Assembly: GCF_900113415.1 (NCBI RefSeq)
Contig: NZ_FOPH01000006.1
Span: 149,899 to 213,898, forward strand
Direction of reading: 5' to 3'
From: Oribacterium sp. WCC10
Lineage (GTDB): Bacteria > Bacillota > Clostridia > Lachnospirales > Lachnospiraceae
Length of the DNA: 64,000 nt
Each line of letters begins with the position of its first letter. The first letter of the stretch is position 1. A program made the translations under genes and the position numbers. Positions 1-7,441 of this stretch are shown here, one piece after another. The notes under the pieces are model-generated. The model saw only the letters and a list, made by a program, of their open reading frames with translations, was not told where the DNA came from and did no database searches.

Positions 1-788
1 TGCCTGAAGGAAATGTGCCTACTATACAGGGAATGCTTACGCTTGCCATAAAGAAACTGTTAAAGGATGAAGATGTACAGATCATAGGTGCTAGTAGAAC
101 TGATAGTGGAGTACATGCTAAGGGTAATGTTGCTGTGTTTGACACTGAATCGACTATTCCGCCGGAAAACTTTCCGTTTGCCATCAATAGTTTTCTTCCG
201 GAAGACATAAGGGTTACGAAGGCAGAAGACGTATCTTTAGATTTTAATCCGAGATTTGTACCGCATAAAAAGACTTATGAGTATAGAATTGATAATTCCA
301 GGATACCTTCTCCTATCGAAAGACTCTACTCATATAACTATTCCTATACGTTAGATATCATGAAAATGCAGAAAGCTGCAGATTATCTTGTGGGAGAACA
401 TGATTTTAGAAGCTTTGTAAATCCGGACAGTCAGGTTTTTGAGCATGGTGGGGATGCTGTCAGGGAGATTTACAGTGTAGAAGTACTCTGTGAAAACACT
501 GTATATAATCGTATTTCTGACAGATTAGAGGGTGAAGCCGGTAGTGGAAACGATAAGTCAGGGGATAAACATCATAACTCAACTGAAATCTGTATTCGTA
601 TCAGTGGTAACGGATTCCTGTATCATATGATACGAATTATAGTTGGAACATTGCTTCAGGTAGGGAATGGAAAGCTTAATCCGGAAGATATTGTTACCAT
701 CATGGAGGAAAGAGACAGGACGAAGGCGGGTCCTACAGTTCCTGCAAAGGGGCTGTGTCTTATGGAATTGATATATCCTGAAAATTAA
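1..788 (+). CDS. truA: tRNA pseudouridine(38-40) synthase TruA, 5'-truncated by window edge
   Basis: TruA isomerises uridines 38-40 of the tRNA anticodon arm to pseudouridine in the cytoplasm. The reading frame is open to the left edge (in frame from base 3), and the residues before the first possible start (PEGNVPTIQG) match the internal N-terminal part of TruA, so the true start lies outside the window. The catalytic loop SRTDSGVHA is at about 96-119, with the nucleophilic Asp at 102-104. The family C-terminal segment GNGFLYHMIRIIVGTLL is intact. Odd point: about 30 hydrophilic residues (nt ~495-584, rich in G, D, K, N and S) are inserted in the loop before that segment, where bacterial TruA normally has a short turn. 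A Clostridia-typical truA - rplM - rpsI order supports the call. Confidence 0.95.
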   Translation, partial: PEGNVPTIQGMLTLAIKKLLKDEDVQIIGASRTDSGVHAKGNVAVFDTESTIPPENFPFAINSFLPEDIRVTKAEDVSLDFNPRFVPHKKTYEYRIDNSRIPSPIERLYSYNYSYTLDIMKMQKAADYLVGEHDFRSFVNPDSQVFEHGGDAVREIYSVEVLCENTVYNRISDRLEGEAGSGNDKSGDKHHNSTEICIRISGNGFLYHMIRIIVGTLLQVGNGKLNPEDIVTIMEERDRTKAGPTVPAKGLCLMELIYPEN

Positions 789-826
789 AGGATCATATTT
801 TAAGTTGTCAAGTGGAGGTCAGAAGT

Positions 827-1483
827 ATGAAGTACGATTATATAAAGGGCTTTATATTTGATATGGACGGAACTATGTTTGATACAGAAAGAGTATATCA
901 TCATTTTTGGAAAGTGGCTGCAAAAGAACGTGGTTTCACCATGACGGATGAAATGATAGACAGCATGAGAGGAGCATCTTTAGAAAATATAGGGGTGTTA
1001 TTTCGAGAATGTAATCCTGATTATGATTATCTTGAAGAACGTGCTATCAGAGAAAAATATATATTGGAGTACTTCGAGATGAATCCGGTGCCAAAGAAGG
1101 AAGGTCTAGACGAGTTGTTTGAATGGATTCATGAAAAAGGGTACAAAGTGGCGTTAGGGTCATCTTCTGTAAAAAACAGGGTTATGATGTACATGGACAA
1201 AACCGGCTATACTGAAAAGTTTGACTATATCTGCTCCGGAGATATGATAAAGAATGGCAAGCCTGCTCCGGATATATTCATTCATTGCGCTGATATGTTG
1301 GGACTGAAACCGGAGGAATGTATAGTTGTAGAGGATTCTCTTAATGGAATAAGAGCCGGATATGAGGCCGGATGTAGAGTTTTCGGCATTAAAGATATGA
1401 GTCCGTTGGATGGTGTGAGAAATCTCATGGATGAAGAACCCGAGAAACTATCAGATATAATAAATATTATAGAAGGTAAATGA
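827..1483 (+). CDS. HAD-superfamily hydrolase, beta-phosphoglucomutase/phosphatase-like
   Basis: Predicted cytoplasmic HAD subfamily IA phosphatase or phosphomutase. Motif I is FDMDGTMFDTE near the N-terminus, motif II is GSSS in the middle, the conserved Lys is in KNGKPAPDIF, and motif IV is VVEDSLNGIRAG. The length (218 aa) fits the family. ATG 827 is chosen because a clear GGAGG lies at 814-818; the upstream GTG at 812 would place that Shine-Dalgarno inside the gene. The gene follows truA by 38 bp and may be co-transcribed with it. The substrate cannot be told from sequence; sugar phosphates such as beta-glucose-1-phosphate or 2-deoxyglucose-6-phosphate are typical of this branch. Confidence 0.9.
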   Translation: MKYDYIKGFIFDMDGTMFDTERVYHHFWKVAAKERGFTMTDEMIDSMRGASLENIGVLFRECNPDYDYLEERAIREKYILEYFEMNPVPKKEGLDELFEWIHEKGYKVALGSSSVKNRVMMYMDKTGYTEKFDYICSGDMIKNGKPAPDIFIHCADMLGLKPEECIVVEDSLNGIRAGYEAGCRVFGIKDMSPLDGVRNLMDEEPEKLSDIINIIEGK

Positions 1484-1560
1484 GCGTTTATCTATTCGTT
1501 AAAGTTTCCTTTATTTGAATATATAAGGGCATTTTCATAATAAAATCATGATTTCCTGTA

Positions 1561-1589
1561 TTGACAGGACTGGGAAATCAAAATATAAT
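1561..1589 (+). promoter_or_regulatory. Consensus sigma-A promoter of rplM-rpsI
   Basis: Perfect -35 TTGACA (1561-1566) and perfect -10 TATAAT (1584-1589) are separated by exactly 17 bp. It lies 258 bp upstream of rplM, so transcription should start near 1596. Confidence 0.85.
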
Positions 1590-1595
1590 AGCTTT

Positions 1596-1847
1596 CGCTG
1601 TTTGATATAAAGGGCTAGTGTAGTTTGTATTAAACAGGTAACTATTTACAGCAGGGTCATAGATACGGGCCCGGGCTACATTAAATACTGAAATCAGTCT
1701 CAGAGTGGACCACTTGCGTTTGAATAGCTGTTTAACAGTTGTTCCAAAGGTTGTTGAAGTCTTCCGTTTTGGAGTATTTTGGACAACAGGCAGAAGTTCT
1801 GTTTTGGACAGAGACCAGAGTAAGTAGCCTTATAACAGGAGGTTGTT
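1596..1847 (+). promoter_or_regulatory. Long 5' leader of the rplM-rpsI transcript, possible r-protein leader
   Basis: About 250 nt lie between the predicted transcription start and rplM with no credible ORF. Short self-complementary blocks occur (for example GACCACTT, and AACAG/CTGTT repeats around 1725-1830). The Shine-Dalgarno AGGAGG is at 1836-1841. L13 operons of Firmicutes often carry an autoregulatory L13 leader RNA; I cannot confirm that this leader has that fold, so the regulatory role is inference. Confidence 0.4.
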
Positions 1848-2276
1848 ATGAAATCATACGTAGCTACAGCTTCTACTATTGACAGAAAGTGGTATGTAGT
1901 AGACGCAGAGGGTAAGACACTTGGTCGTCTTGCATCAGAAGTTGCTAAGGTTCTTCGTGGAAAGAACAAGCCAACTTACACACCATTCCTTGATTGCGGA
2001 GATTACGTAATCATCGTTAATGCTGAGAAGATCGCTGTTACAGGTAAGAAGCTTGATCAGAAGATTTATCGCACACATTCAAGATATGTTGGTTCAATGC
2101 GTGAGACAACTCTTCGTGATCTCAAGGCTAAGAAGCCTGAGAAGGTTATCGAGTATGCTGTTAAGGGTATGCTTCCTCACGGACCATTAGGCAGACAGAT
2201 GTATAAGAAGCTTTTCGTATACGCTGGCGCAGATCACAAGCACCAGGCACAGAAGCCTGTTGAGCTTACATTCTAA
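1848..2276 (+). CDS. rplM: 50S ribosomal protein L13
   Basis: L13 is an early-assembly protein of the large ribosomal subunit that contacts 23S rRNA domain II. The 142-aa length and conserved blocks ([17 protein letters not shown] near the N-terminus, [25 protein letters not shown] at the C-terminus, written here as one continuous family signature in two parts) are diagnostic. The start has a strong AGGAGG seven bases upstream. rpsI follows after 14 bp, the usual two-gene operon. Codon use is strongly biased (GCT, CTT, AAG, GTT), as expected for a highly expressed gene. Confidence 0.99.
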   Translation: MKSYVATASTIDRKWYVVDAEGKTLGRLASEVAKVLRGKNKPTYTPFLDCGDYVIIVNAEKIAVTGKKLDQKIYRTHSRYVGSMRETTLRDLKAKKPEKVIEYAVKGMLPHGPLGRQMYKKLFVYAGADHKHQAQKPVELTF

Positions 2277-2290
2277 GGGAGGATATCAAA

Positions 2291-2683
2291 ATGGCTACAA
2301 ACAGAAATTATGGAACAGGTAGAAGAAAGTCTTCTGTTGCAAGAGTTTACATTATGCCTGGTACAGGTAAGATCACAATCAACAAGAGAAGCCTTGACGA
2401 GTACTTCGGTCTTGATACACTGAAGCTTATCGTTAATCAGCCACTCGTTCTTACACAGAACGTTGGCAAGCTTGATATTCTTGTAAACGTGCGCGGTGGT
2501 GGTACTACAGGTCAGGCTGGTGCTATCCGTCACGGTATCTCAAGAGCTCTTTGCGAGATGGATCTTGAGTACAGACCAACTCTTAAGAAGGCTGGACTTC
2601 TTACAAGAGACCCAAGAATGAAGGAGAGAAAGAAGTACGGTCTCAAGTCCGCACGTCGTGCTCCTCAGTTCTCAAAGAGATAA
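2291..2683 (+). CDS. rpsI: 30S ribosomal protein S9
   Basis: S9 lies in the head of the small subunit, and its C-terminal tail reaches the P-site tRNA. The 130-aa protein shows the N-terminal [12 protein letters not shown] block, the central [20 protein letters not shown] block and the invariant tail ending QFSKR. GGGAGG precedes the ATG. It is the second gene of the rplM-rpsI operon and ends at an intrinsic terminator. The 3' end of rpsI is a known insertion neighbourhood for integrative elements in Firmicutes, and one lies immediately downstream here. Confidence 0.99.
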   Translation: MATNRNYGTGRRKSSVARVYIMPGTGKITINKRSLDEYFGLDTLKLIVNQPLVLTQNVGKLDILVNVRGGGTTGQAGAIRHGISRALCEMDLEYRPTLKKAGLLTRDPRMKERKKYGLKSARRAPQFSKR

Positions 2684-2710
2684 TCTTTGGAGAATCGAAA
2701 AGAATTCACA

Positions 2711-2746
2711 AACCTCAGAAATCTCGTGTTTCTGGGGTTTTTCTTT
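2711..2746 (+). terminator. Intrinsic terminator of rplM-rpsI
   Basis: An 11-bp stem pairs 2711-2721 with 2729-2739 (one G-U pair), with a 7-nt loop, followed by a T-rich run. Confidence 0.9.
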
Positions 2747-2792
2747 ACTCAGAAACGCTGTGGGATGGTATGAAAATCAAGAAATTTTAGAC

Positions 2793-2825
2793 GGTAATAA
2801 GCAAGTAATAAGCAGGTAAGAAGCA
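2793..2825 (+). repeat. Three tandem 11-bp repeats, candidate integrase arm-binding sites
   Basis: Three consecutive units are visible: GGTAATAAGCA (2793-2803), AGTAATAAGCA (2804-2814) and GGTAAGAAGCA (2815-2825). They lie between the rpsI terminator and the 3' end of the integrase. Short tandem repeats beside the integrase at an element end are typical of arm-type sites for tyrosine integrases; the binding role is inference. Confidence 0.6.
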
Positions 2826-2840
2826 AAATTCGTATTTGCT

Positions 2841-3893
2841 TCAAATCTGATTTATCGCTTCCAATAGGGCTTTTACATCAAGGTGTGTGTACACCTTTTC
2901 GGTGAGAGACATGGCTCCGGAATGACCAACTATGCTTTTTATCATAGTCGGATCCACATGTGCTTCTGCTAACATAGAGATGCAGGTATGTCTGGTATCG
3001 TGTGGATTATGATCTAAGCCAATATTTTCCATTAAGGCATTCCAATATGTTGTGTGGTAGTTCCAGTAAGCAAAGTGTTCGTTATCCGGTGTATGAAGAA
3101 GGTATTCACAATCGGAACTTTCGTACCAGGACTTGTAGAAGGGCAATACTTTGTCTGCTATCGGAACTCTTCTTATGCCGCTTTTGGTTTTGCTGGCAAC
3201 TACATCGAAGTACTGTTCTTCAAGATTCACATTCTCTTTCTTTAGATCCAGAAATTCCGTTATTCTGCAAGCGTTATAGATAAGCATTAAAACAATTTGG
3301 ATGAATGGGTCATCCTTCATAGTCCAAAGTTTATCCACTTCACTTCTTGTAAACTTATTGTGATCACGTTTGTCCGGATTTTTGTCACTGTGTTTTAGGA
3401 CATCCACATAAGTTGAGTAATCCTTGATGCATATGTCATTCTGCATGGCATATTTGTAAAGCTGATTGAACAAGGTTTTTATTTTCTTTAGTGTAGGAAA
3501 ATTCTTGTTGCAAGAATCTATCACATATTGCAGGTCGGCAAGCTTTATGTCCCTAAAAGGCTTTTTGTATAGCGTTCCGCATACGTTATAGGACGCTTCA
3601 TAGCCATGAATATTGGACTTGGATATCGTGGGGAATTTACTTTTGGACCAATATTCATATACATCCTGAAAAGTCAGCTTTGCAAGTTTAGTATCAAATG
3701 GGTTCTGGTGATAATCCGCCAACATTTGCTGACCTTCAGCACGTGTGCTGGCATAGCCCACAATAATGTACTTTTGTACCTGCTTTTCCTTTACAGGATC
3801 AAATTCCCATCCATCGGTAATTCATACCATGTAGGGTTTTCTTCGTTTACCAGACATTTTAAAAACACTTCCATATCCGTTTGGTGATTTCAA
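2841..3893 (-). pseudogene. Tyrosine-family integrase of a mobile element, interrupted by an in-frame TGA
   Basis: A site-specific recombinase for integration and excision of the surrounding element. Read from a TTG at 3893 (AGGAGG just upstream at 3904-3909), the frame gives the typical Tn916-like N-terminus KSPNGYGSVFKMSGKRRKPY, then an in-frame TGA at 3824-3822 (codon 24), then continues without a shift (ITDGWEFDP...). The site is where relatives usually carry Arg, so CGA to TGA is the simplest explanation. The catalytic domain is complete: Arg in NACRITEF, the HDTRHTC box, the VGHSG His and the nucleophile Tyr in VYTHLD. A protein restarting at GTG 3761 (306 aa) would lack the N-terminal arm-binding domain. 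Confidence 0.85.
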
Positions 3894-3945
3894 ATTTTCA
3901 AACCTCCTATGTTTTATTTACCCAGGATATTTATGATAAAAGGAC

Positions 3946-4476
3946 TTAACCTTCATCAACGCTTTTATCTTTTAACGTGATGTTTGAATAATATGAGAGC
4001 TCAGTCTCAAACCAGTGATCGAATTGCGCCTTAGAATGTGCTGTGTTATCAAGATTTTCTATTTCATCAGAATATCTCTCAAGAAACAGGCAAAGATCCT
4101 GGTTTAATTCCGCATCTTTGTTGTTTCCGTCAAATTTAAGGGTACAACTCCATTCCCCATCATTATCAGGTTTCTTAACAGTAACATCGAAATGTATACC
4201 AGCTTTCTTATTTAGTTCGTTAATTACATAAAGCACATCGGATAATGTTTCGAGATGTATTTCCTGTTTCTGATATCCGATAAGATGTGATGGAGAAACA
4301 TTCAAAACTTTAGCGATTTCATTGAGCATAGCGAAAGATGGCTCTATTTCTCCGCTTTCATATTTTTGAACAGTGCGCATTGTCTTGCCAAGTCTGTCAG
4401 CAAGTTCAGTCTGATTCATGCCTGCAGCTTTTCTTGCGTCTCTTATTTTTATTCCTAAATCTGTTTTTTCTTTCAT
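3946..4476 (-). CDS. XRE-family helix-turn-helix repressor of the mobile element
   Basis: Probable cytoplasmic DNA-binding repressor. A Cro/C1-type HTH occupies about residues 6-65 (IRDARKAAGMNQTELADRL..TVQKYESGEIEPS), followed by a ~110-aa C-terminal part that I do not recognise. The start at 4476 is preferred over the longer reading from 4506 because GAGGTG lies six bases upstream. It is transcribed divergently from the small excisionase-like gene at 4633, the usual arrangement of an element's control switch, and the intergenic region carries several short palindromes that could be its operators. Confidence 0.85.
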   Translation of the reverse strand: MKEKTDLGIKIRDARKAAGMNQTELADRLGKTMRTVQKYESGEIEPSFAMLNEIAKVLNVSPSHLIGYQKQEIHLETLSDVLYVINELNKKAGIHFDVTVKKPDNDGEWSCTLKFDGNNKDAELNQDLCLFLERYSDEIENLDNTAHSKAQFDHWFETELSYYSNITLKDKSVDEG

Positions 4477-4632
4477 GATATTCACCTCGTAACTGAATTG
4501 TAACATGAAGCTGTGCGAATTGCAAAGACGTTATACGAATCAAAACGTCGTAAACGTGCTGATATATGAAACAAAAGGGCATATCATCAAAATGCGAACA
4601 AATAGTTCGTAAATCAAAAAAGGGAGAAATAT
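4477..4632. promoter_or_regulatory. Divergent control region between repressor and excisionase-like gene
   Basis: 156 bp hold a GACGTT...AACGTC inverted pair (4527-4532 and 4544-4549), repeated CGAAT words, and a CGAAC-N5-GTTCG palindrome around 4597-4611. These are candidate XRE operators; no binding is proven. Confidence 0.45.
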
Positions 4633-4869
4633 ATGACAGAAGCACAAAACTATCAGGAGATTCCACATTTTACAGGAAGAAACGTATCCATTGCGGAGAT
4701 TGCAGATGCAATGCATAAGGACAGGCAATTTGTAAGGGTTGGGATTCAGAAAGGATATCTGAAATTTGGGGTTGCCTTTAAATCGGAAAATTCCACCGAA
4801 TACAGTTATTACTGTCCTGATAAAAGGGTATGGGAAGAAATCGGATACTTTTGTCCGGAAGCAGTTTAA
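4633..4869 (+). CDS. Small excisionase-like DNA-binding protein
   Basis: 78 aa, one small helical domain with the pattern VSIAEIADAMHKDRQFVRVGIQKG followed by a Tyr-rich strand part. Related proteins occur again and again beside tyrosine integrases in Lachnospiraceae elements and are thought to act as excisionase or transcription factor. A GGGAG Shine-Dalgarno precedes the ATG. It is the first gene rightward from the control region, so it would be expressed when the XRE repressor is inactive. Function is inferred from position and fold only. Confidence 0.65.
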   Translation: MTEAQNYQEIPHFTGRNVSIAEIADAMHKDRQFVRVGIQKGYLKFGVAFKSENSTEYSYYCPDKRVWEEIGYFCPEAV

Positions 4870-4881
4870 TGGCAAAAAAAA

Positions 4882-4971
4882 TAGACTTACCTGTTCGCAC
4901 CAGATAAGTCTACAAGTAAAAGCCGGAGCCTTTATCAAATTCATTAAGAGTATAACAAGACCTCCGGCTTT
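4882..4971 (+). repeat. Two successive inverted repeats between excisionase-like gene and ATPase
   Basis: First hairpin: 4882-4893 pairs with 4901-4912 (one mismatch, 7-nt loop). Second: AAAGCCGGAG (4919-4928) pairs perfectly with 4962-4971 over a 33-nt loop. Neither is followed by a T-run on the plus strand. They may attenuate transcription or bind a protein. Confidence 0.6.
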
Positions 4972-5004
4972 ACACAACAGATAAAGAATGTAAGGAGGGT
5001 AAAA

Positions 5005-5982
5005 ATGGAAGAATTAAAGACTGAATTGAAACTGATTCAAATGTCATCCATTGAAGCAGAAGAAGTTTCATGGCTGTGGTATCCGTTTATACCATTCGGA
5101 AAGCTGACCATAATTCAGGGAGATCCTGGAGATGGTAAGACAACGATGGTTTTGAATATTGCAGCTAAACTCTCAAAGGGTGAAACCTTTGATGATCATA
5201 TGATCGGCGGTGATCCGATCAATATCATATATCAGACTGCTGAGGATGGACTTGCAGACACGGTAAAACCCCGTTTGGAGTCGGCAGGGGCAGATTGTAC
5301 ACGTATAAGTGTAATAGATGAGAGTGATAAATCGCTTTCCATGGCGGATTCGAGAATAGAAGAAGCGTTGATACAGACAAAAGCAAAGCTACTGATATTG
5401 GATCCGATACAGGCATATCTTGGTGGTGGAATGGATATGAACCGGGCCAATGAGGCCAGAGATATGACTAAACGACTCGGAGCTTTAGCTGAAAAATATA
5501 AATGCGCAATTGTCCTTATCGGTCATATGAATAAGGCATCCGGAAATAAAGCGGCTTACCGGGGAATGGGATCAATAGACTTCTACGCTGTAGCACGAAG
5601 TGTACTTCTTGTTGGAAGAATTGAAGGGGAACCTAACTTGAGAGCAATGGTTCAAATAAAGAATAATCTGGCAGCATTTGGCAATTCAAAAGCATTTGAA
5701 CTATCAGAGGAAGGTTTCACCTGGATTGGTGATTACGAAATAACAGCGGATGAAGTGCTTGGGGGAGTTATGACAAGGGCGAATAAGCAGGAGAAGGCGA
5801 AAGAGATATTAAGAAAAATGGCTGAAACACGAAGTTTGGTTCCGAGTAGTGAAATAATGGAACATGCCAAAGAAGAAGGCATATCAAAGAGAACTATGGA
5901 AAATGCAAAAAAGGAACTTGATATAAAAGCCAGTAAGCAAAATAACGTCTGGTATTGGAATTTGGATAACTATAGACATTAA
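5005..5982 (+). CDS. RepA/KaiC-like P-loop ATPase of the mobile element
   Basis: 325 aa, RecA-fold ATPase of the AAA_25 / plasmid RepA helicase type. The Walker A motif GDPGDGKTT is near residue 39 and the Walker B LLILDPIQAYLG near residue 130, with a following sensor segment IVLIGHMNKASG. The C-terminal ~70 residues look like a winged-helix part (SSEIMEHAKEEGISKRTMENAKKEL). Such proteins act as replicative helicases or helicase loaders in plasmids and integrative elements. The gene follows the hairpins at 4882-4971, has a strong GGAGG start, and is followed by an inverted/direct repeat region that could be part of an origin. Confidence 0.8.
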   Translation: MEELKTELKLIQMSSIEAEEVSWLWYPFIPFGKLTIIQGDPGDGKTTMVLNIAAKLSKGETFDDHMIGGDPINIIYQTAEDGLADTVKPRLESAGADCTRISVIDESDKSLSMADSRIEEALIQTKAKLLILDPIQAYLGGGMDMNRANEARDMTKRLGALAEKYKCAIVLIGHMNKASGNKAAYRGMGSIDFYAVARSVLLVGRIEGEPNLRAMVQIKNNLAAFGNSKAFELSEEGFTWIGDYEITADEVLGGVMTRANKQEKAKEILRKMAETRSLVPSSEIMEHAKEEGISKRTMENAKKELDIKASKQNNVWYWNLDNYRH

Positions 5983-5989
5983 GGAAGAA

Positions 5990-6073
5990 TGCAACAATGC
6001 AGGTTGTAAGGGATTGCGGACTTAAACAGTGCAAGGTTGCAAAGTTGTAAATACTCTGCATTGTTGCGGACTT
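5990..6073. repeat. Inverted and direct repeats after the RepA-like gene
   Basis: TGCAACAATGCAG (5990-6002) is inverted at 6056-6068 (12 of 13 match). Inside the same stretch TTGCGGACTT occurs twice, at 6014-6023 and 6064-6073. The arrangement could be a replication or regulatory site of the element. Confidence 0.5.
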
Positions 6074-6090
6074 GAAGGAAAGGATATGAA

Positions 6091-6324
6091 ATGAAGAATG
6101 TACTTATTTCAAGAGAACTGTTTCTGATGATTCTGAAATATCATTTATTTGGGATAGAAAGATTTGATGAAGATATCAGAAAGGGATTAAAAGACAAACT
6201 GCATAGCATGGAAAGACATGATACTTACAGTAAGTCGAAAACGGCACCAACGGAAGCAGAAAGGGAGAAATCTCGCAAGGAGTATTTGGATATGATCGGG
6301 ATGCATCAGGATTACAGATGGTGA
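6091..6324 (+). CDS. Small conserved mobile-element protein, unknown function
   Basis: 77 aa, charged, mostly helical (FDEDIRKGLKDKLHSMERHD..EAEREKSRKEYLDMIG). Similar short proteins are commonly found between a RepA-like ATPase and a MobV relaxase in Lachnospiraceae elements. GGAAAGGA lies upstream of the ATG. There is no signal peptide, membrane segment or catalytic motif. Its role is unknown; position suggests replication or mobilization. Confidence 0.6.
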   Translation: MKNVLISRELFLMILKYHLFGIERFDEDIRKGLKDKLHSMERHDTYSKSKTAPTEAEREKSRKEYLDMIGMHQDYRW

Positions 6325-6346
6325 TTCTGCTTACAGAGATAGTACG

Positions 6347-6490
6347 AGCGTGTGAAACACGCTTGTTGATAATCCGGCAAAAATGCTTATCGATTATGCG
6401 GAGCGGAACTCCGCGAACATAATCGATAACCCTCTATGGATAATGACACTACGTATCATTATCCGGGGGCTCTGCGAGGCGGATAGAGCC
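6347..6490. other. Candidate oriT: four consecutive hairpins upstream of the relaxase
   Basis: Four stems follow one another: AGCGTGT/ACACGCT (6347-6363, 3-nt loop); a long stem of 6387-6398 with 6418-6429 enclosing CGGAG/CTCCG (6399-6403, 6409-6413); GGATAATGA/TCATTATCC (6438-6446 with 6456-6464); and GGCTCT/AGAGCC (6468-6473 with 6485-6490). The minus strand of the third reads TAGTGTCATTAT across the loop and arm, which resembles the TAGTGTG/TTAT nick region of MobV origins. oriT function is inference from structure and position next to a MobV gene. Confidence 0.55.
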
Positions 6491-6529
6491 ATTCTATATG
6501 CATATGAATCAAGATGGAAAGGAGTTTGG

Positions 6530-7267
6530 ATGATATCGTATTCGTTACATCTGTCAAATAAAAAGCATGCATTGAACACTATAAAAAAGGTTAGTACTGC
6601 TAGTAAACATAATATGAGACAATTTAAAAGCGAAGATTATTGCAAAGATAATATCGTTGTAATAAGGGGAAGTGATAATATCCTTGAGGATGTGAAGAAA
6701 AAGTATCATGAAGAATTTGATGAAGCATTGGTTAAGTACAATGAGGGTAAAAGATCAGACCGTAAGATACAGGATTACCTAAAATATGTGTCGGAAAGTG
6801 GGAAGAACGATGTGGCAGCGGAGATAATAATTCAGCTGGGAGATGAAGAATTTTGGCATGACAAGTCGATGGATCTGCAGAGAAAGATGGTTCCGATACT
6901 TGAAGAACAGGTTCGGCATCTGGAGGAACTTGAGGAAATAGAAACAAAGGTCCAGGTAAATGAGGAAAAACTTGAAGAATTTGATGTTAAGGCAGAAGAA
7001 ACCATTAACAAGCTTGTTGAAACTGAGGCACAGAAGGGATTTATGAGATATGCTTTCTTAAAGGAACCTAAAACGATGCTTGGGAAAATAGTATCAGAAG
7101 CCTGGAAAAAGTTCAGAGACTGGTGGGATAGACATAAGCGTCCGGAAATAGAGGGAAATGTTAGAAAAAGTGTTCTTGGACAGCTGGCAAACTATAAGAA
7201 GCAAGTTGCGGAAGAGAGTCGGATCAGACCGGTTCCGGTAAAGAATAAGGGGATGAATAGAGACTGA
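6530..7267 (+). CDS. MobV-family relaxase/plasmid recombination protein with internal deletion
   Basis: MobV relaxases nick oriT and pilot the strand during mobilization. From ATG 6530 (AAAGGAG just upstream) the N-terminus is typical: SYSLHLSNKKHALNT..., KHN with candidate nucleophile His27, then AAEIIIQLGDEEFW. At about residue 130 (nt ~6920) the protein jumps from VRHLEEL straight into a coiled-coil C-terminal region (EEIETKVQVNEEKLEEF...) and a basic tail. The usual central block with the metal-binding HYDE..PHMH motif is missing, giving 245 aa rather than the usual 400-500. The frame is intact, so a protein may be made, but it should not be a working relaxase. A longer reading from 6383 would translate through the oriT hairpins and is unlikely. 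Confidence 0.75.
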   Translation: MISYSLHLSNKKHALNTIKKVSTASKHNMRQFKSEDYCKDNIVVIRGSDNILEDVKKKYHEEFDEALVKYNEGKRSDRKIQDYLKYVSESGKNDVAAEIIIQLGDEEFWHDKSMDLQRKMVPILEEQVRHLEELEEIETKVQVNEEKLEEFDVKAEETINKLVETEAQKGFMRYAFLKEPKTMLGKIVSEAWKKFRDWWDRHKRPEIEGNVRKSVLGQLANYKKQVAEESRIRPVPVKNKGMNRD

Positions 7268-7292
7268 ATAATATCAATCTTTATCGTTATTG

Positions 7293-7322
7293 ACGGGAGC
7301 GTGGCACGCTTCCGTTTTTTTA
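7293..7322 (+). terminator. Intrinsic terminator at the right end of the mobile element genes
   Basis: A 10-bp stem pairs ACGGGAGCGT (7293-7302) with 7306-7315 (one G-U pair), with a 3-nt loop, followed by seven T. Confidence 0.9.
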
Positions 7323-7352
7323 ATAAGACAGAGATTACTATTTCACTGCAAA

Positions 7353-7378
7353 AACGACGTCGTTCGCTACATTATAAT
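7353..7378 (+). promoter_or_regulatory. Palindrome and -10 box upstream of the two-component operon
   Basis: The perfect 12-bp palindrome AACGACGTCGTT (7353-7364) occupies the -35 position relative to a TATAAT at 7373-7378. No good -35 hexamer is visible, which would fit an activator-dependent or repressible promoter. Confidence 0.45.
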
Positions 7379-7441
7379 GAAAAGTAGAACATATTATGGC
7401 TATATAATAATAGTTCATTCAATGATGAAAGGAATCCGGAA

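Noticed and set aside
7320..7441. Right attachment site of the mobile element matching the rpsI 3' end
   Set aside because: I compared the last bases of rpsI with this stretch and saw no convincing duplicate, so the element's right boundary remains undefined.
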